Position numbers and translations under genes: made by a program. Below are positions 25,803-34,462 of a DNA stretch of 64,000 nt, in pieces. Each line of letters begins with the position of its first letter. Position 1 is the stretch's first letter. This DNA comes from JBGMEA01 sp964444065 (GTDB taxonomy: Bacteria > Bacillota > Clostridia > Eubacteriales > Anaerofustaceae), in assembly GCA_964444065.1 (NCBI GenBank), contig CAYUFL010000003.1:14228-78227 (forward strand). The letters are read 5' to 3'. The notes under the pieces were generated by a model. It saw only the letters and a list, made by a program, of their open reading frames with translations, was not told where the DNA came from and searched no databases.

Positions 25803-26360
25803 ATGAAACGCAAAATTACGATTAAACCTCGTTTTTGGATCTTAATCGCACTCTTGATTGCCGGCGGACTGACCTACTTCGGCTTTCGTTTTATGGACGG
25901 ACGGTTGTCCTCGTTTCGCTATTACACCCTGGAAAGCCTGCGCAGCCACATCAATGCGGAGCTGACCGATGCAGAACAGACGCTTCAGCTGACCAACTTC
26001 ACAGGCGGAGATGTTACGTACGATGCAACCACCTATCAGGCATATTCCGCGCAGGCTGCGGACTGGCTGCTCGTCGCCGTCACCATTTCGCAAGACGGCA
26101 AGCAGACAGTGTCCGTGCACTTCAAAAAAACCGCTGTCACAGACGGAGATCCGACGGATGAAGCGGCACAGTTTCAGATTCTGTTCCAGAGTTTACTGCT
26201 CAGCATTGACAAAAAAGCAGACATCACAGCGTTTCAATCCCTGCAAACGTCGAATTACAATGCGGAGTACGGCACAAGCGCGTTTACGTACCACAATTAC
26301 GATTATTTTTTCATCGACACCTCGGAATCCACTGCAGTGCTGATTACAAAAAACAAATAG
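25803..26360 (+). CDS. Membrane-anchored extracytoplasmic protein of unknown function
   Basis: 185 residues. A basic start and one hydrophobic helix (about 11-29: FWILIALLIAGGLTYFGF) suggest an uncleaved anchor; the rest is soluble, mixed alpha/beta. No lipobox. Not recognised as a family. It stands alone between a terminator and a repeat region. Confidence 0.65.
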   Translation: MKRKITIKPRFWILIALLIAGGLTYFGFRFMDGRLSSFRYYTLESLRSHINAELTDAEQTLQLTNFTGGDVTYDATTYQAYSAQAADWLLVAVTISQDGKQTVSVHFKKTAVTDGDPTDEAAQFQILFQSLLLSIDKKADITAFQSLQTSNYNAEYGTSAFTYHNYDYFFIDTSESTAVLITKNK

Positions 26361-26854
26361 GGAGCGCATATGATACGCGCCCCAAAAACACGCGATCTTA
26401 TGCCCTCCGCGAAATCCCACAACCCTATGCCCTCCGCGAAATTCCACAGCCACATGCACTCCGCGAGACCCGCACCCGAGAAAATATGCTGTCCAAAAAA
26501 CCACACAGACCGCATTTCATTCGGAATGCACGATACCGCGGAACCGTCCTGTCAATGAATCATTCTGTAAGGAACGCATCTCAATCGGAACGCACGATAT
26601 GCGTTCCCTGCCGTCCTGCCGATGTACCTTTCTGTAAAAGAACGCATGATATGCGTCCCTACCGTCCTGCCGATGCACCTTTCTGTAAAAGAACGCATGA
26701 TATGCGTCCCTACCGTCCTGTCGATGCACCTTTCTGTAAAAGAACGCACGATATGCGTTCCCTGCTGTCCTGCCGATGCACCTTTCTGTAAGGAACGCAT
26801 TGCATGCGTTCCCTTCAATGCAAATATAATACACCATCCCATCGGAGAAACAAT
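26361..26854. repeat. Tandem and dispersed repeat region
   Basis: No gene supported. Three degenerate copies of a roughly 28-bp unit (ATGCCCTCCGCGAAATCC type) lie at about 26398-26475. Four copies of a 51-52 bp unit start at 26615, 26666, 26717 and 26769; each includes CGATGCACCTTTCTGTAA and a palindrome half of the GGAACGC...GCGTTCC family. Complete palindromes are at 26587-26607 and 26792-26812. Open frames across it are repeats of the unit and not genes. Confidence 0.85.
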
Positions 26855-27280
26855 ATGCACAAAACAAACCTGATCTCCCCCTGCGGGCTGAACTGCGGCG
26901 TGTGCATCGGGCATCTTAGAGAGAAAAATATCTGCGCGGGCTGCACCGAAGACGTCGGCTACAAAGCAAAAAGCTGCTTGAGCTGTATCATCAAAAACTG
27001 CGAAAACAGACGCACATTGCAACTTTCGCAGTGCGGCTCCGCATGCCCCGATTTCCCGTGCAGACGCCTCAAAGCGCTGGCGAAACGGTATCTGGAAAAT
27101 TATAAAGTCGATTTGCTTGACAATCTGAGACACATCGAAACGGACGGTTTGGACGCATTTGCCCGAGCAGATGCGCAGCACTGGATATGTCCCGTTTGCG
27201 GTGCAACCTTGTCCATGCATCGCGACGCATGTCTCAAATGCAACACCCCGTATCGCGCAGCGAAGACAGCGAAACGCTAA
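26855..27280 (+). CDS. DUF3795-type cysteine-rich protein
   Basis: 141 residues. It opens with ISPCGLNCGVC and continues with CAGC, KSCLSCIIKNC and CPDFPC, the cysteine ladder of DUF3795 proteins, thought to bind metal. A C-terminal CPVC ... CLKCN zinc ribbon (about 113-131) follows. ATG at 26855 has GGAGAAAC upstream. Function unknown. Confidence 0.8.
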   Translation: MHKTNLISPCGLNCGVCIGHLREKNICAGCTEDVGYKAKSCLSCIIKNCENRRTLQLSQCGSACPDFPCRRLKALAKRYLENYKVDLLDNLRHIETDGLDAFARADAQHWICPVCGATLSMHRDACLKCNTPYRAAKTAKR

Positions 27281-27422
27281 AATAACGGATTATTCTTGCT
27301 TATTGAATGCAGTGGTTATATAATAATCCATAACAATTGCGGTAACATCCGCTTTCCCCTGCCGAAATTCGGCACCGGCGGATCATTCGAAAAGGCCGCA
27401 GCAATTAGGAGGTTATCCTGAC

Positions 27423-28157
27423 ATGAGCGAAGGCAGTTCAGACAAGCCCGGGCCGCGGAGGCTCGCCGAGACCGTACAGACTGTAGGAACGGCGGGCAGC
27501 GGAATCAGACTTGGAAAAACGGTCGGATTATCAGCACTTCTTTTCATCATTGCTTTTATTTTTCTCGCCTTAGGCATTCCCTGGTTTCTTTGTCTCGGCA
27601 TTCTTGTAATTGCAGGTAGTATACTTGTCCTTCAGACGATCAGTTTGAAACGGATTGCATCTGTTGATCTGAGCTCTATGAATGAGCCGATACCCGACAG
27701 CGTCCCGCTACTACCGAACGAAGAATTCGTGGATATGATTCCTGCCGTGACGGAATACGGCAAAGTACGCAGTTTCAGCATACTCGGAACAGGAACAGTG
27801 ATCCGTCCCGAAAATGCGCTGCTGTTTACCAACGAAGCGGTATGGGCACTCACGGTACCGATATCGGGTGCCGACAAAGTCGTCGCGGACACAGACATCG
27901 GCAAATATCAATGGATGTTCAATTACGAAGAAATCACAGCTCTGCTGATGGAAATGCACGCAACACTTTCTCTCGAAGAAATGCTGCGTCAATGCCGCGC
28001 GAAAAAACTGACGGCACGTTCCGAACTCTCGGATGTGCGCACCCCGTCCATGACATATGCTGTTTCTTTTTCAGACGGTGAGGGACACCGGTACGGTTAT
28101 TCCATCCGCAGAAAAGAAGACTACGAGCGGGCAAAAGATTTGCTGCGTCAATCATAA
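27423..28157 (+). CDS. Membrane protein with two helices and a PH-like cytoplasmic domain
   Basis: 244 residues. Two adjacent helices (about 37-75: LSALLFIIAFIFLALG and LCLGILVIAGSILVL), then a soluble domain of beta strands and helices ending in YSIRRKEDYERAKDLL. The layout resembles bacterial PH-domain or YcxB-like proteins, but no confident family was assigned. RBS TTAGGAGG. Confidence 0.65.
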   Translation: MSEGSSDKPGPRRLAETVQTVGTAGSGIRLGKTVGLSALLFIIAFIFLALGIPWFLCLGILVIAGSILVLQTISLKRIASVDLSSMNEPIPDSVPLLPNEEFVDMIPAVTEYGKVRSFSILGTGTVIRPENALLFTNEAVWALTVPISGADKVVADTDIGKYQWMFNYEEITALLMEMHATLSLEEMLRQCRAKKLTARSELSDVRTPSMTYAVSFSDGEGHRYGYSIRRKEDYERAKDLLRQS

Positions 28158-28170
28158 AAATACAAACAAA

Positions 28171-28201
28171 CGGGCTGTCCGAACGGCAGCCTGATTTTTT
28201 T
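28171..28201 (+). terminator. Terminator
   Basis: GGCTG-T-CCG / CGG-CAGCC hairpin followed by seven T. Confidence 0.8.
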
Positions 28202-28285
28202 ATAAAAAATTTCGACATCAATCCTGCGATTCCCCTAACTACCTGTGTGAACATGCCGATAGCAAATATAGAAGGGGAAATCGAT

Positions 28286-28735
28286 ATGGCAATTTCTGTG
28301 GGCTCCATGGCAAATTACACATACAGCATGTATGAATTGCAAAACAGCGATACATACAGCAAATACGCAGTTGACCAAAGCGACGTATCGGAAGAGTACT
28401 ACAATGTTTCCGATGTGTCTACCTTGCTTGAAACGCTTGGCAATACGGACTCTGCTGATTTTTCTTCGGTCACAAACGCAAACAGCTACGCGAAATCGCA
28501 GCTGACCCTCAGCCAACTGAACTGCTACGATACACTCAACACCGTCCTGTCCGATGCAGGCATGAGCAATGTGCTCTCCAACAATACCGATCTGAACAGT
28601 CTGTATCAGAACCTCGGCAGTTCGTCGCTGACAAAAGCGGCAATCAGCAGTTTGATTGATTCCTACGCATCCGCAGAAGACAGTTATCTAGACAGCGCTT
28701 CGGGTACATCTTCCATTTTTGACACGACAGCGTAA
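28286..28735 (+). CDS. Small Ser/Asn/Tyr-rich protein of unknown function
   Basis: 149 residues from the ATG at 28286 (GAAGGGGA upstream), starting MAISVGSMANYTYSMYELQN. Rich in Ser, Asn, Asp and Tyr, no cysteine apart from one, no signal peptide or membrane helix. An upstream in-frame start is less likely. The composition is like flagellar, adhesin or spore-surface proteins, but no family was recognised. Confidence 0.6.
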   Translation: MAISVGSMANYTYSMYELQNSDTYSKYAVDQSDVSEEYYNVSDVSTLLETLGNTDSADFSSVTNANSYAKSQLTLSQLNCYDTLNTVLSDAGMSNVLSNNTDLNSLYQNLGSSSLTKAAISSLIDSYASAEDSYLDSASGTSSIFDTTA

Positions 28736-28765
28736 TACAAAATGAATCATAACGTCCCATCATAC

Positions 28766-28801
28766 AGCACAGCCCCGAACAATCGGGTCGGTGCTTTTTT
28801 T
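28766..28801 (+). terminator. Terminator
   Basis: AGCAC / GTGCT outer and CCCGA / TCGGG inner stems, followed by seven T. Confidence 0.85.
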
Positions 28802-28894
28802 GTCTGCTGTCTGACAAGAACGATTGTGTGATATTTACAATATTTGTATATTACATATATCGAGTGGTGCTGACGGTATGTCCTTTAAACGTAA

Positions 28895-28919
28895 AAAAGC
28901 CTGCAAATCGCAGGCTTTT
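28895..28919. terminator. Bidirectional terminator of the YibE/F gene
   Basis: AAAAGCCTGC-AAATC-GCAGGCTTTT, perfect 10-bp stem, between convergent genes. Confidence 0.9.
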
Positions 28920-28949
28920 ATTTTCAATGTAAGACAGTATACACCTGCA

Positions 28950-30104
28950 CTATCTCGGCGCATACAGTTTTGCCGCCACCAACGAGGTGAACGGGATCGT
29001 GAACAGCAGCCCGAAGCTCCCGATGAGCGCCTGCAACACTTCGACCACGATCATTTCGCGGTTGAACAGATAAATCATCGGTGTATTGTAAGCCACCAAT
29101 AACAACACCAGAGCCAGAGAGCTTCCGATATACGCCAGTATGAGTGTGTTTGCCATAGTCCCCATAATATCGCGCCCGATTGAAAGTCCGGATTTGAGCA
29201 ATTTTCCGAATTCGGGATATGACATCTGCTCCGAGATTTCCCAAAGAGAAGAGCTGATCGACATCGCCACGTCCATAATCGCACCGATGGCACCGATCAG
29301 AATCGCCGCAAACACGATCGCACGCAGATCGATTGGGTTGTCGGTATTCAGGCTGATCAGAAACACGGATTCTTCATTGATGATCCCCGTCAGATGGACG
29401 AGTTTATTTAAGATCAAAATCAGAATCCCCGAAACCGCAACCCCGCTGATACATCCGACAATGGCAGCGATGCTTTTCTTGTCCGCTCCGTTGATGATCA
29501 GCATGGTCATCACCGTCATAAACACGCAGGTAATGATCGACCACAGATAAATATTCTGTTCGCTCAAAATTGCAGGCACCAGTACGAAAAAGATCGCAAG
29601 CACGGTAAAGGTCAGCGAAATAATCGTATTGATGCCTTTTCTGTGTCCGAATACAATCAGCAAAGCCAAAAAGACGACACCCAGGATCATCAGAATATCG
29701 CTGCGCGAATACGCCATAAAGATCCAGTCCTGGTTGATTGTCAGCGCATCGCTGTATAAAATGACCTTATCGCCGAGCTTGATATCATTTGTCCCGTCGG
29801 TCTCGGCAAACGAATCGTATGTTTTCGTCGCAGTGACGTATTTGCCCTTGTTTTCGCCCTTTAGAATTTCTGCTTCGAAACGCACATCGTATCCGTCGTT
29901 GTCTCCGAGCACGTCGATATTTTCCACTTCAGCCAGTATTTCGGTTACCTCTGCCTTGAGATAATACCCGTATGACGCTTCGCCCTCATACGTACCTTCT
30001 CCCGCCGCGATACGATTGCCGAGCAGAATGTACACCAGTGACAAAACGATCGTCAGTCCGTAAACAAGATTTTTCTGATATGATTTTCTTTTTTTCTGTT
30101 TCAA
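28950..30104 (-). CDS. YibE/F family membrane protein
   Basis: About 384 residues. One N-terminal helix, an extracytoplasmic beta-rich domain (about 45-130), then seven or so helices. VVEVLQALIGSFGLLFTIPFTSLVAAKLY and GAIGAIMDVAMSISSSLWEI are hallmark blocks of the YibE/F family, whose function is not established. The start is probably the TTG at 30104 with AGGAGA upstream; an earlier TTG at 30149 sits within an inverted repeat next to the promoter and has no ribosome site. Confidence 0.87.
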   Translation of the reverse strand: MKQKKRKSYQKNLVYGLTIVLSLVYILLGNRIAAGEGTYEGEASYGYYLKAEVTEILAEVENIDVLGDNDGYDVRFEAEILKGENKGKYVTATKTYDSFAETDGTNDIKLGDKVILYSDALTINQDWIFMAYSRSDILMILGVVFLALLIVFGHRKGINTIISLTFTVLAIFFVLVPAILSEQNIYLWSIITCVFMTVMTMLIINGADKKSIAAIVGCISGVAVSGILILILNKLVHLTGIINEESVFLISLNTDNPIDLRAIVFAAILIGAIGAIMDVAMSISSSLWEISEQMSYPEFGKLLKSGLSIGRDIMGTMANTLILAYIGSSLALVLLLVAYNTPMIYLFNREMIVVEVLQALIGSFGLLFTIPFTSLVAAKLYAPR

Positions 30105-30141
30105 ATGCTTTTCTCCTGTCTGAACGAATTCAGTCGTTTGA

Positions 30142-30194
30142 GTTAGCAAAAACTAACATTTTCTATTATAACAAAACCCTGCCGCTGCGGTCAA
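30142..30194 (-). promoter_or_regulatory. Promoter and operator-like repeat of the YibE/F gene
   Basis: Minus strand: TTGACC at 30194-30189 and TATAAT at 30170-30165, 18 bases apart. The inverted repeat GTTAG-CAAAAA-CTAAC (30142-30157) lies just downstream of the start site. Confidence 0.6.
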
Positions 30195-30307
30195 CCGCCA
30201 CGTCCGAATGGCATCTCTTTTTTACGAAATAACTGCGTAAACCCGTGATTGCAATCCAATCAAACTTCTGTTACAATTTGAATCATAAACATGCCTTTGG
30301 AGGACTT

Positions 30308-30742
30308 ATGAACAAAAAAACGGTTACCGTACGATATATGATTGCCTTCCCGATTATTCTCATTTTATGCGGACTTCTCGCAATCGGCTTCCCGATTTAC
30401 GCGATGCTCGTAGGTGCAGTCGATACGCAGGGCGCACTGGTGACATTCTCTGCCGGAGAGCTGATCGTATTCTTTGGACTCGGCGCGGTGGCACTCGTTT
30501 ACGGCATTATGCTCTTCCGCTTCAAAATCGTAGCGGGAGAAACAGTTGAATTCACGCCTTATTTCGGCAAAAAACAAATTCTGGAATACAAAGATTTTGT
30601 CAAAAGCGAAAACGTGCTGTTCGGCATCGCATTTTTCACCAAAGAAAAGAAAATAACAACCGTGACGCCCTATATGATTCACCGTCAGGATTTCTACAAA
30701 CGTCTGCCGAATCTGCCGACCCTCGGCATGCGGATGCTGTAG
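30308..30742 (+). CDS. Small membrane protein with a short cytoplasmic domain
   Basis: 144 residues from the ATG at 30308 (TTGGAGGACTT upstream). Two helices at about 11-33 and 47-68, then about 75 soluble residues. Possibly a PH-like domain (RFKIVAGETVEFTPYFGKKQ reads like a PH strand pair) but not assigned with confidence. Confidence 0.6.
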   Translation: MNKKTVTVRYMIAFPIILILCGLLAIGFPIYAMLVGAVDTQGALVTFSAGELIVFFGLGAVALVYGIMLFRFKIVAGETVEFTPYFGKKQILEYKDFVKSENVLFGIAFFTKEKKITTVTPYMIHRQDFYKRLPNLPTLGMRML

Positions 30743-30773
30743 GACGCAATCCAAACAAAATACGCCAAAACAA

Positions 30774-30804
30774 ACAGACATGCAAAAATGCATGTCTGTT
30801 TTTG
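30774..30804 (+). terminator. Terminator
   Basis: ACAGACATGCA-AAAA-TGCATGTCTGT, a perfect 11-bp stem, followed by TTTTTG. Confidence 0.9.
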
Positions 30805-30822
30805 TATGCACGATTCCCCCAC

Positions 30823-30894
30823 GCATTGTATGCGTTCCTAGCATTGTATGCGTTCCTAGCATTGTATGCGTTCCTGGCATTGTATGCGTTCCTG
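30823..30894. repeat. Four perfect 18-bp tandem repeats
   Basis: The unit GCATTGTATGCGTTCCT[A/G] occurs four times without interruption. It is one arm-plus-loop of the dispersed GGAACGC...GCGTTCC palindrome. It lies directly against the last codon of the downstream minus-strand gene. Confidence 0.92.
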
Positions 30895-30895
30895 G

Positions 30896-31561
30896 CTACA
30901 GCATATTCCTCTTGTACATCACTCTTGCGACCCCGATGGCGATCAGTGCGCCCACAGGCACCAGAATGCCCACAGAGCTTGCCATGGACGGCACCAGGAT
31001 AAACAACGCGATCATGAAGATCATCGGCACAATGGCGATCTTGAAGTTCCTGGAGATGTAGACCACACCGAGTCCGCCAAAGAGCGCGGGCAGGATATTG
31101 TCGAATGCGGGCTGCATCACTGCGGATTCGAGAAACGGCTGTATCTGCGCAAGCAGCAGAACCCCGAGTGCGATGATTACCGTCGTCACAATGGAGGACA
31201 CCGCAATGGCGATGGTCGAAATCACTTCCGCTTCCTCCGTGCCGGATTCCACTTTTGCGTTTTGCATGGCGTTCAGCGCGCACGGCACTTTCAGATTGGT
31301 GAGATTTCCCGTCATAAATCCGAGATATGCCCCGCCCGTTCCGAGCATCGGAACGAAGGTCAATACCTCGATCACGCCGACGGTCCAGAAGATCGGAATC
31401 ACGCCGATCAGTCCTTTGCCGACAGCAGAAAACTGCGGCCATGCCTGAAAATATATGCAGATTACGGTCGGCACCAAAAGCAGCATGATCATGCCTGCGA
31501 CGGTCCATATTCTGCCGACGGTATGTAAATTTTCTCTGTATGTTTTTTCCTGTTTCATCAT
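30896..31561 (-). CDS. Integral membrane protein, partner of the DUF5058 protein
   Basis: 221 residues, about six helices, no recognised catalytic motif. MLGTGGAYLGFMTGNLTNLKVPCALNAM is a striking conserved-looking block with Gly/Asn residues inside the membrane, as in transporters. It starts 7 bases after the stop of the DUF5058 gene, with GGAGG upstream, so the two are a pair and probably one transporter complex. The 3' end abuts the 18-bp tandem repeats. Confidence 0.72.
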   Translation of the reverse strand: MMKQEKTYRENLHTVGRIWTVAGMIMLLLVPTVICIYFQAWPQFSAVGKGLIGVIPIFWTVGVIEVLTFVPMLGTGGAYLGFMTGNLTNLKVPCALNAMQNAKVESGTEEAEVISTIAIAVSSIVTTVIIALGVLLLAQIQPFLESAVMQPAFDNILPALFGGLGVVYISRNFKIAIVPMIFMIALFILVPSMASSVGILVPVGALIAIGVARVMYKRNML

Positions 31562-31568
31562 ATGCCTC

Positions 31569-32297
31569 CTATACCAAACCGTTGATCAGCCCTGTAATCG
31601 GGATCGACAGCGCCATAGCGCCCAACATGCTGATCGGCAGTGCGTAATCTTCCATCCATTTCCATTTGAGCTTTTTCACGAATAATCCGCACACCGCCAT
31701 AATCAGCGCAGAAGCCATCATCACAAAGACCGGAATCCATCCGACGAGCCCTTTGTTCACCGTGGCGAACACCACACCGAGAAAAGCTGAAATCATCCCG
31801 AGAAACAGTGCGCTCATAAAAATTTCGCCCCATTTTTCGTCTTTGCTGCGAATATTGAGTACGCCGCTCTCGATCTTCTTGCCGAACAGTGTCACCGTAA
31901 GCGGGCTGAGCATAATCCCGATGGTCATGACCCATGCAATGGCGGTATACACCTGCGGGTTGGTAATCAGATTCGACAGCGTGTATCCCTGCGCGGAAGC
32001 CGCAGTCGCGGCGGCAGTCGTTTCGTATGTCAGTGCGCCGATGACCGAAAGTCTCAGCCACGGGAGCGGCAGTCCGAGCGCTTTCGAGAGGGCAATCACG
32101 CCGAGCAGAATCGCCACGGCAGGCGCCACGGTAAACACCGCGCTTGAAATCACCGTTTTCTTCAGCACTTCGTCCGATATGCCGATTTTTTTTGCCTGTT
32201 TCCACGCTTTTCTGAGGAAATAGATCGATTCGGCAACGACGAACGCAATGACGAGCGCAACGATCAGATATAAAAATCCGCTGTTCGGATTAAACAT
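31569..32297 (-). CDS. DUF5058 family integral membrane protein
   Basis: 242 residues, six or seven helices. The start MFNPNSGFLYLIVALVIAFV and WLRLSVIGALTYETTAAATAA match my recollection of the DUF5058 family. CGGAGG precedes the ATG. With the next gene it forms a two-component membrane system, perhaps a transporter of small organic solutes; the substrate is unknown. Confidence 0.75.
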   Translation of the reverse strand: MFNPNSGFLYLIVALVIAFVVAESIYFLRKAWKQAKKIGISDEVLKKTVISSAVFTVAPAVAILLGVIALSKALGLPLPWLRLSVIGALTYETTAAATAASAQGYTLSNLITNPQVYTAIAWVMTIGIMLSPLTVTLFGKKIESGVLNIRSKDEKWGEIFMSALFLGMISAFLGVVFATVNKGLVGWIPVFVMMASALIMAVCGLFVKKLKWKWMEDYALPISMLGAMALSIPITGLINGLV

Positions 32298-32465
32298 AAA
32301 ATACCTCCGGATTGTATATGATTGTATAATGTGTTCAGTATATCACCGCAACCGATATCCGACAACCGTTTTTGCTTCTGCTTCGGGAATTTTTCGGAAT
32401 ATTCAAAAACCGCAATACGACCTGTTTCGTCATAAATAAGCAGAATATGGTAAATAACAAACAAT

Positions 32466-32505
32466 ACCCCGTTTTTTTTCGTCCCCGAACCGAAATATAT
32501 ATAAT
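32466..32505 (+). promoter_or_regulatory. Candidate SigI-dependent and SigA promoters before sigI
   Basis: ACCCCG (32466-32471) followed 14 and 19 bases later by CGAA (32486-32489 and 32491-32494) resembles the ACCCCC/CGAA pattern reported for SigI promoters. TATAAT (32500-32505) may serve SigA. This would give positive autoregulation, as known for sigI-rsgI operons. The match is by eye. Confidence 0.4.
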
Positions 32506-32583
32506 AACGGCATCATTTATTGATGCTCAGCTTCATTGACGAACGATCCGCACTCACATAACAAAGGAAACGGAGCACGCACA

Positions 32584-33309
32584 TTGAATACGAATGCGAT
32601 CAGAGAAGTAACACAGGCACAGAAGAACAGTGGTACAATGGAACAGTTTGTGCGCCGCCATGAAGGGTATGTTTTAAAATATACCGCCTCGGTTACGCGC
32701 CGATATGTCACGAGAAGCGATGATGTTTGGTCTGTCGCACTTTCCGGGTTTATACAGGCAGTCAACGATTATGACGCGGACAAAGGAAATTTTTACGCGT
32801 TCGCGGAACTTGTCATGAAACGCAGACTGATCGATTACCTGCGTGCGGAAAAAAAATTCGAGAATGAAATTGCGGTCGATCCTGCATTGTTTGATTTGGA
32901 ATACGAAGATGACGCGGACGAATTCCTTTGTGTTACGCCGATCGTCGCACAACAGCTGACCCAAACCGAAGATCGCCGCATGACCGATGAAATAGAGGAA
33001 ATCTCTGCTGTACTGAAACATTACCGATTCGATTTTATGTCGCTTGCGGAATGCTCTCCCAAAGCGGAGAAAACAAAAAAAGCCTGTGCCAAATCCGTCG
33101 CCTTCCTCGTAAAGGAACCTGCGCTGATGAGCGCACTGCGCGCAAAACGATGTCTGCCTGTAGCCGCAATTGAAAAAAATTGCGCCGTCCCCCGAAAAAT
33201 ACTGGAGCGCCACCGAAACTATATAATAGCGGCAGCAGAGATCATGACCCGGGATTGTCCCTGTCTTGCCGACTATCTGCCGATCATCAGAAAGGAGTTG
33301 GGAAAATGA
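32584..33309 (+). CDS. sigI: RNA polymerase sigma factor of the SigI family
   Basis: 241 residues. MEQFVRRHEGYVLKYTASVTRRYVTRSDDVWSVALSGFIQAVNDYDADKGNFYAFA gives region 2, with the SigI-style long helix. A C-terminal region (about 150-240) holds the atypical SigI DNA-binding part. The probable start is the TTG at 32584 with GGAG upstream; an earlier TTG is possible. The stop overlaps the start of rsgI (ATGA). Heat- or envelope/polysaccharide-responsive sigma factors of this group are held at the membrane by RsgI. Confidence 0.87.
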   Translation: MNTNAIREVTQAQKNSGTMEQFVRRHEGYVLKYTASVTRRYVTRSDDVWSVALSGFIQAVNDYDADKGNFYAFAELVMKRRLIDYLRAEKKFENEIAVDPALFDLEYEDDADEFLCVTPIVAQQLTQTEDRRMTDEIEEISAVLKHYRFDFMSLAECSPKAEKTKKACAKSVAFLVKEPALMSALRAKRCLPVAAIEKNCAVPRKILERHRNYIIAAAEIMTRDCPCLADYLPIIRKELGK

Positions 33310-34205
33310 GAGCTGTTATTGTACAAATCAAAAAAAATGACGCAGCTGCCCTTGACGATGCAGGCACCATGCACAAAATCAAAAATAAAAATTATACGTT
33401 AGGACAGGTGGTAGTAATGGAAACAACAACGAACACAGTCAGAAAAACAGGTGTTGCGCGTTACGCAACTGCGGCAGTCATTGCCATTGTCGTCGGCTTC
33501 GGCGCATGGGGGTTCTTCTCCCCTTACAGCTATGTCAGTCTGGACGTCAATCCGTCCATCGAATATTCCGTCAACAGACTTGGTCTCGTGCTTTCCGCAC
33601 AGGCAGTCAATGGAGACGGCGAAGAGATTTTGCAGGACTTACATCTCAACTATACCAATATCGAAGATGCAATCGCTGCAACCGTGGACGAAATCGCGGC
33701 AGCGGGATATTTTGACGGAGACGATCCCGGACAGATCATGATTGCCACAGCATGCACAAATGAAGCAAACGCCGACCAACTGCGCGAGCAGCTTCAAACA
33801 CACGTGATGGAAATGGATCAGGTTCGCACACGCGCAATCGAAGTACAGGGCGAAGCGGTCGGATATGACCGGGTACAGGAAGCAAAAGCGCTCGGAATGA
33901 CCCCGGGCAAACTCAATCTGATCGAAAAATTGATCGCATCCTCCTCCGATCCCGACAGTGTCAATGTGGAAGATTGGAAAGATGTTTCCGTAAAAGACAT
34001 CATGAAGACAATCAATACGAACAAAGGAAACGGCAATACCAACGACAACACAACAATGAACGGTAGCGGTAGCGGATCATCGGATTCCGACGACACAACA
34101 ACGAATTCCACCGATACTACCGATACCACCGTTACAACGAACGGCAACGGCAACGGCGGTTCCAACAGTGACAACGGCAACACAACCAACGGAAAAGGCA
34201 AATAA
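33306..34205 (+). CDS. rsgI: RsgI-type transmembrane anti-sigma factor
   Basis: 299 residues. The N-terminal RsgI domain (1-45) binds SigI, and one helix follows at about 53-71. The conserved extracytoplasmic segment YVSLDVNPSIEYSVNR (77-91) is next; in RsgI proteins the Asn-Pro bond here (Asn82-Pro83) is reported to self-cleave before regulated proteolysis. The last 70 residues are a low-complexity Asn/Thr/Ser/Gly/Asp stretch and not the carbohydrate-binding module seen in cellulolytic clostridia. Coupled to sigI by a 4-base overlap. Confidence 0.9.
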   Translation: MRAVIVQIKKNDAAALDDAGTMHKIKNKNYTLGQVVVMETTTNTVRKTGVARYATAAVIAIVVGFGAWGFFSPYSYVSLDVNPSIEYSVNRLGLVLSAQAVNGDGEEILQDLHLNYTNIEDAIAATVDEIAAAGYFDGDDPGQIMIATACTNEANADQLREQLQTHVMEMDQVRTRAIEVQGEAVGYDRVQEAKALGMTPGKLNLIEKLIASSSDPDSVNVEDWKDVSVKDIMKTINTNKGNGNTNDNTTMNGSGSGSSDSDDTTTNSTDTTDTTVTTNGNGNGGSNSDNGNTTNGKGK

Positions 34206-34462
34206 TTTGATCCCGAAAATCACTTAAACAGGTAATATCAAACGAAGCATCGGATGCGCACCCGCGTTTCCGATGCTTTGATTTTTCGCAAGACCACGCT
34301 TTGCAATCGCAATATACTTCGCTTCCGTATCCGATTCATTGCATCGGCAGGTGCCCTTTGCCATGCACGTACGGGCAAACAGTACATATACTTGTGCTTT
34401 GCAATAAATTTTGTTAAAATATAGGTAAAGTAATGTGTCATATTTCACATTTGGGGGTTAGG

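Noticed and set aside
26615..26813. Possible CRISPR array
   Set aside because: The whole 51-bp unit is conserved, so there are no distinct spacers, and no cas genes are nearby.
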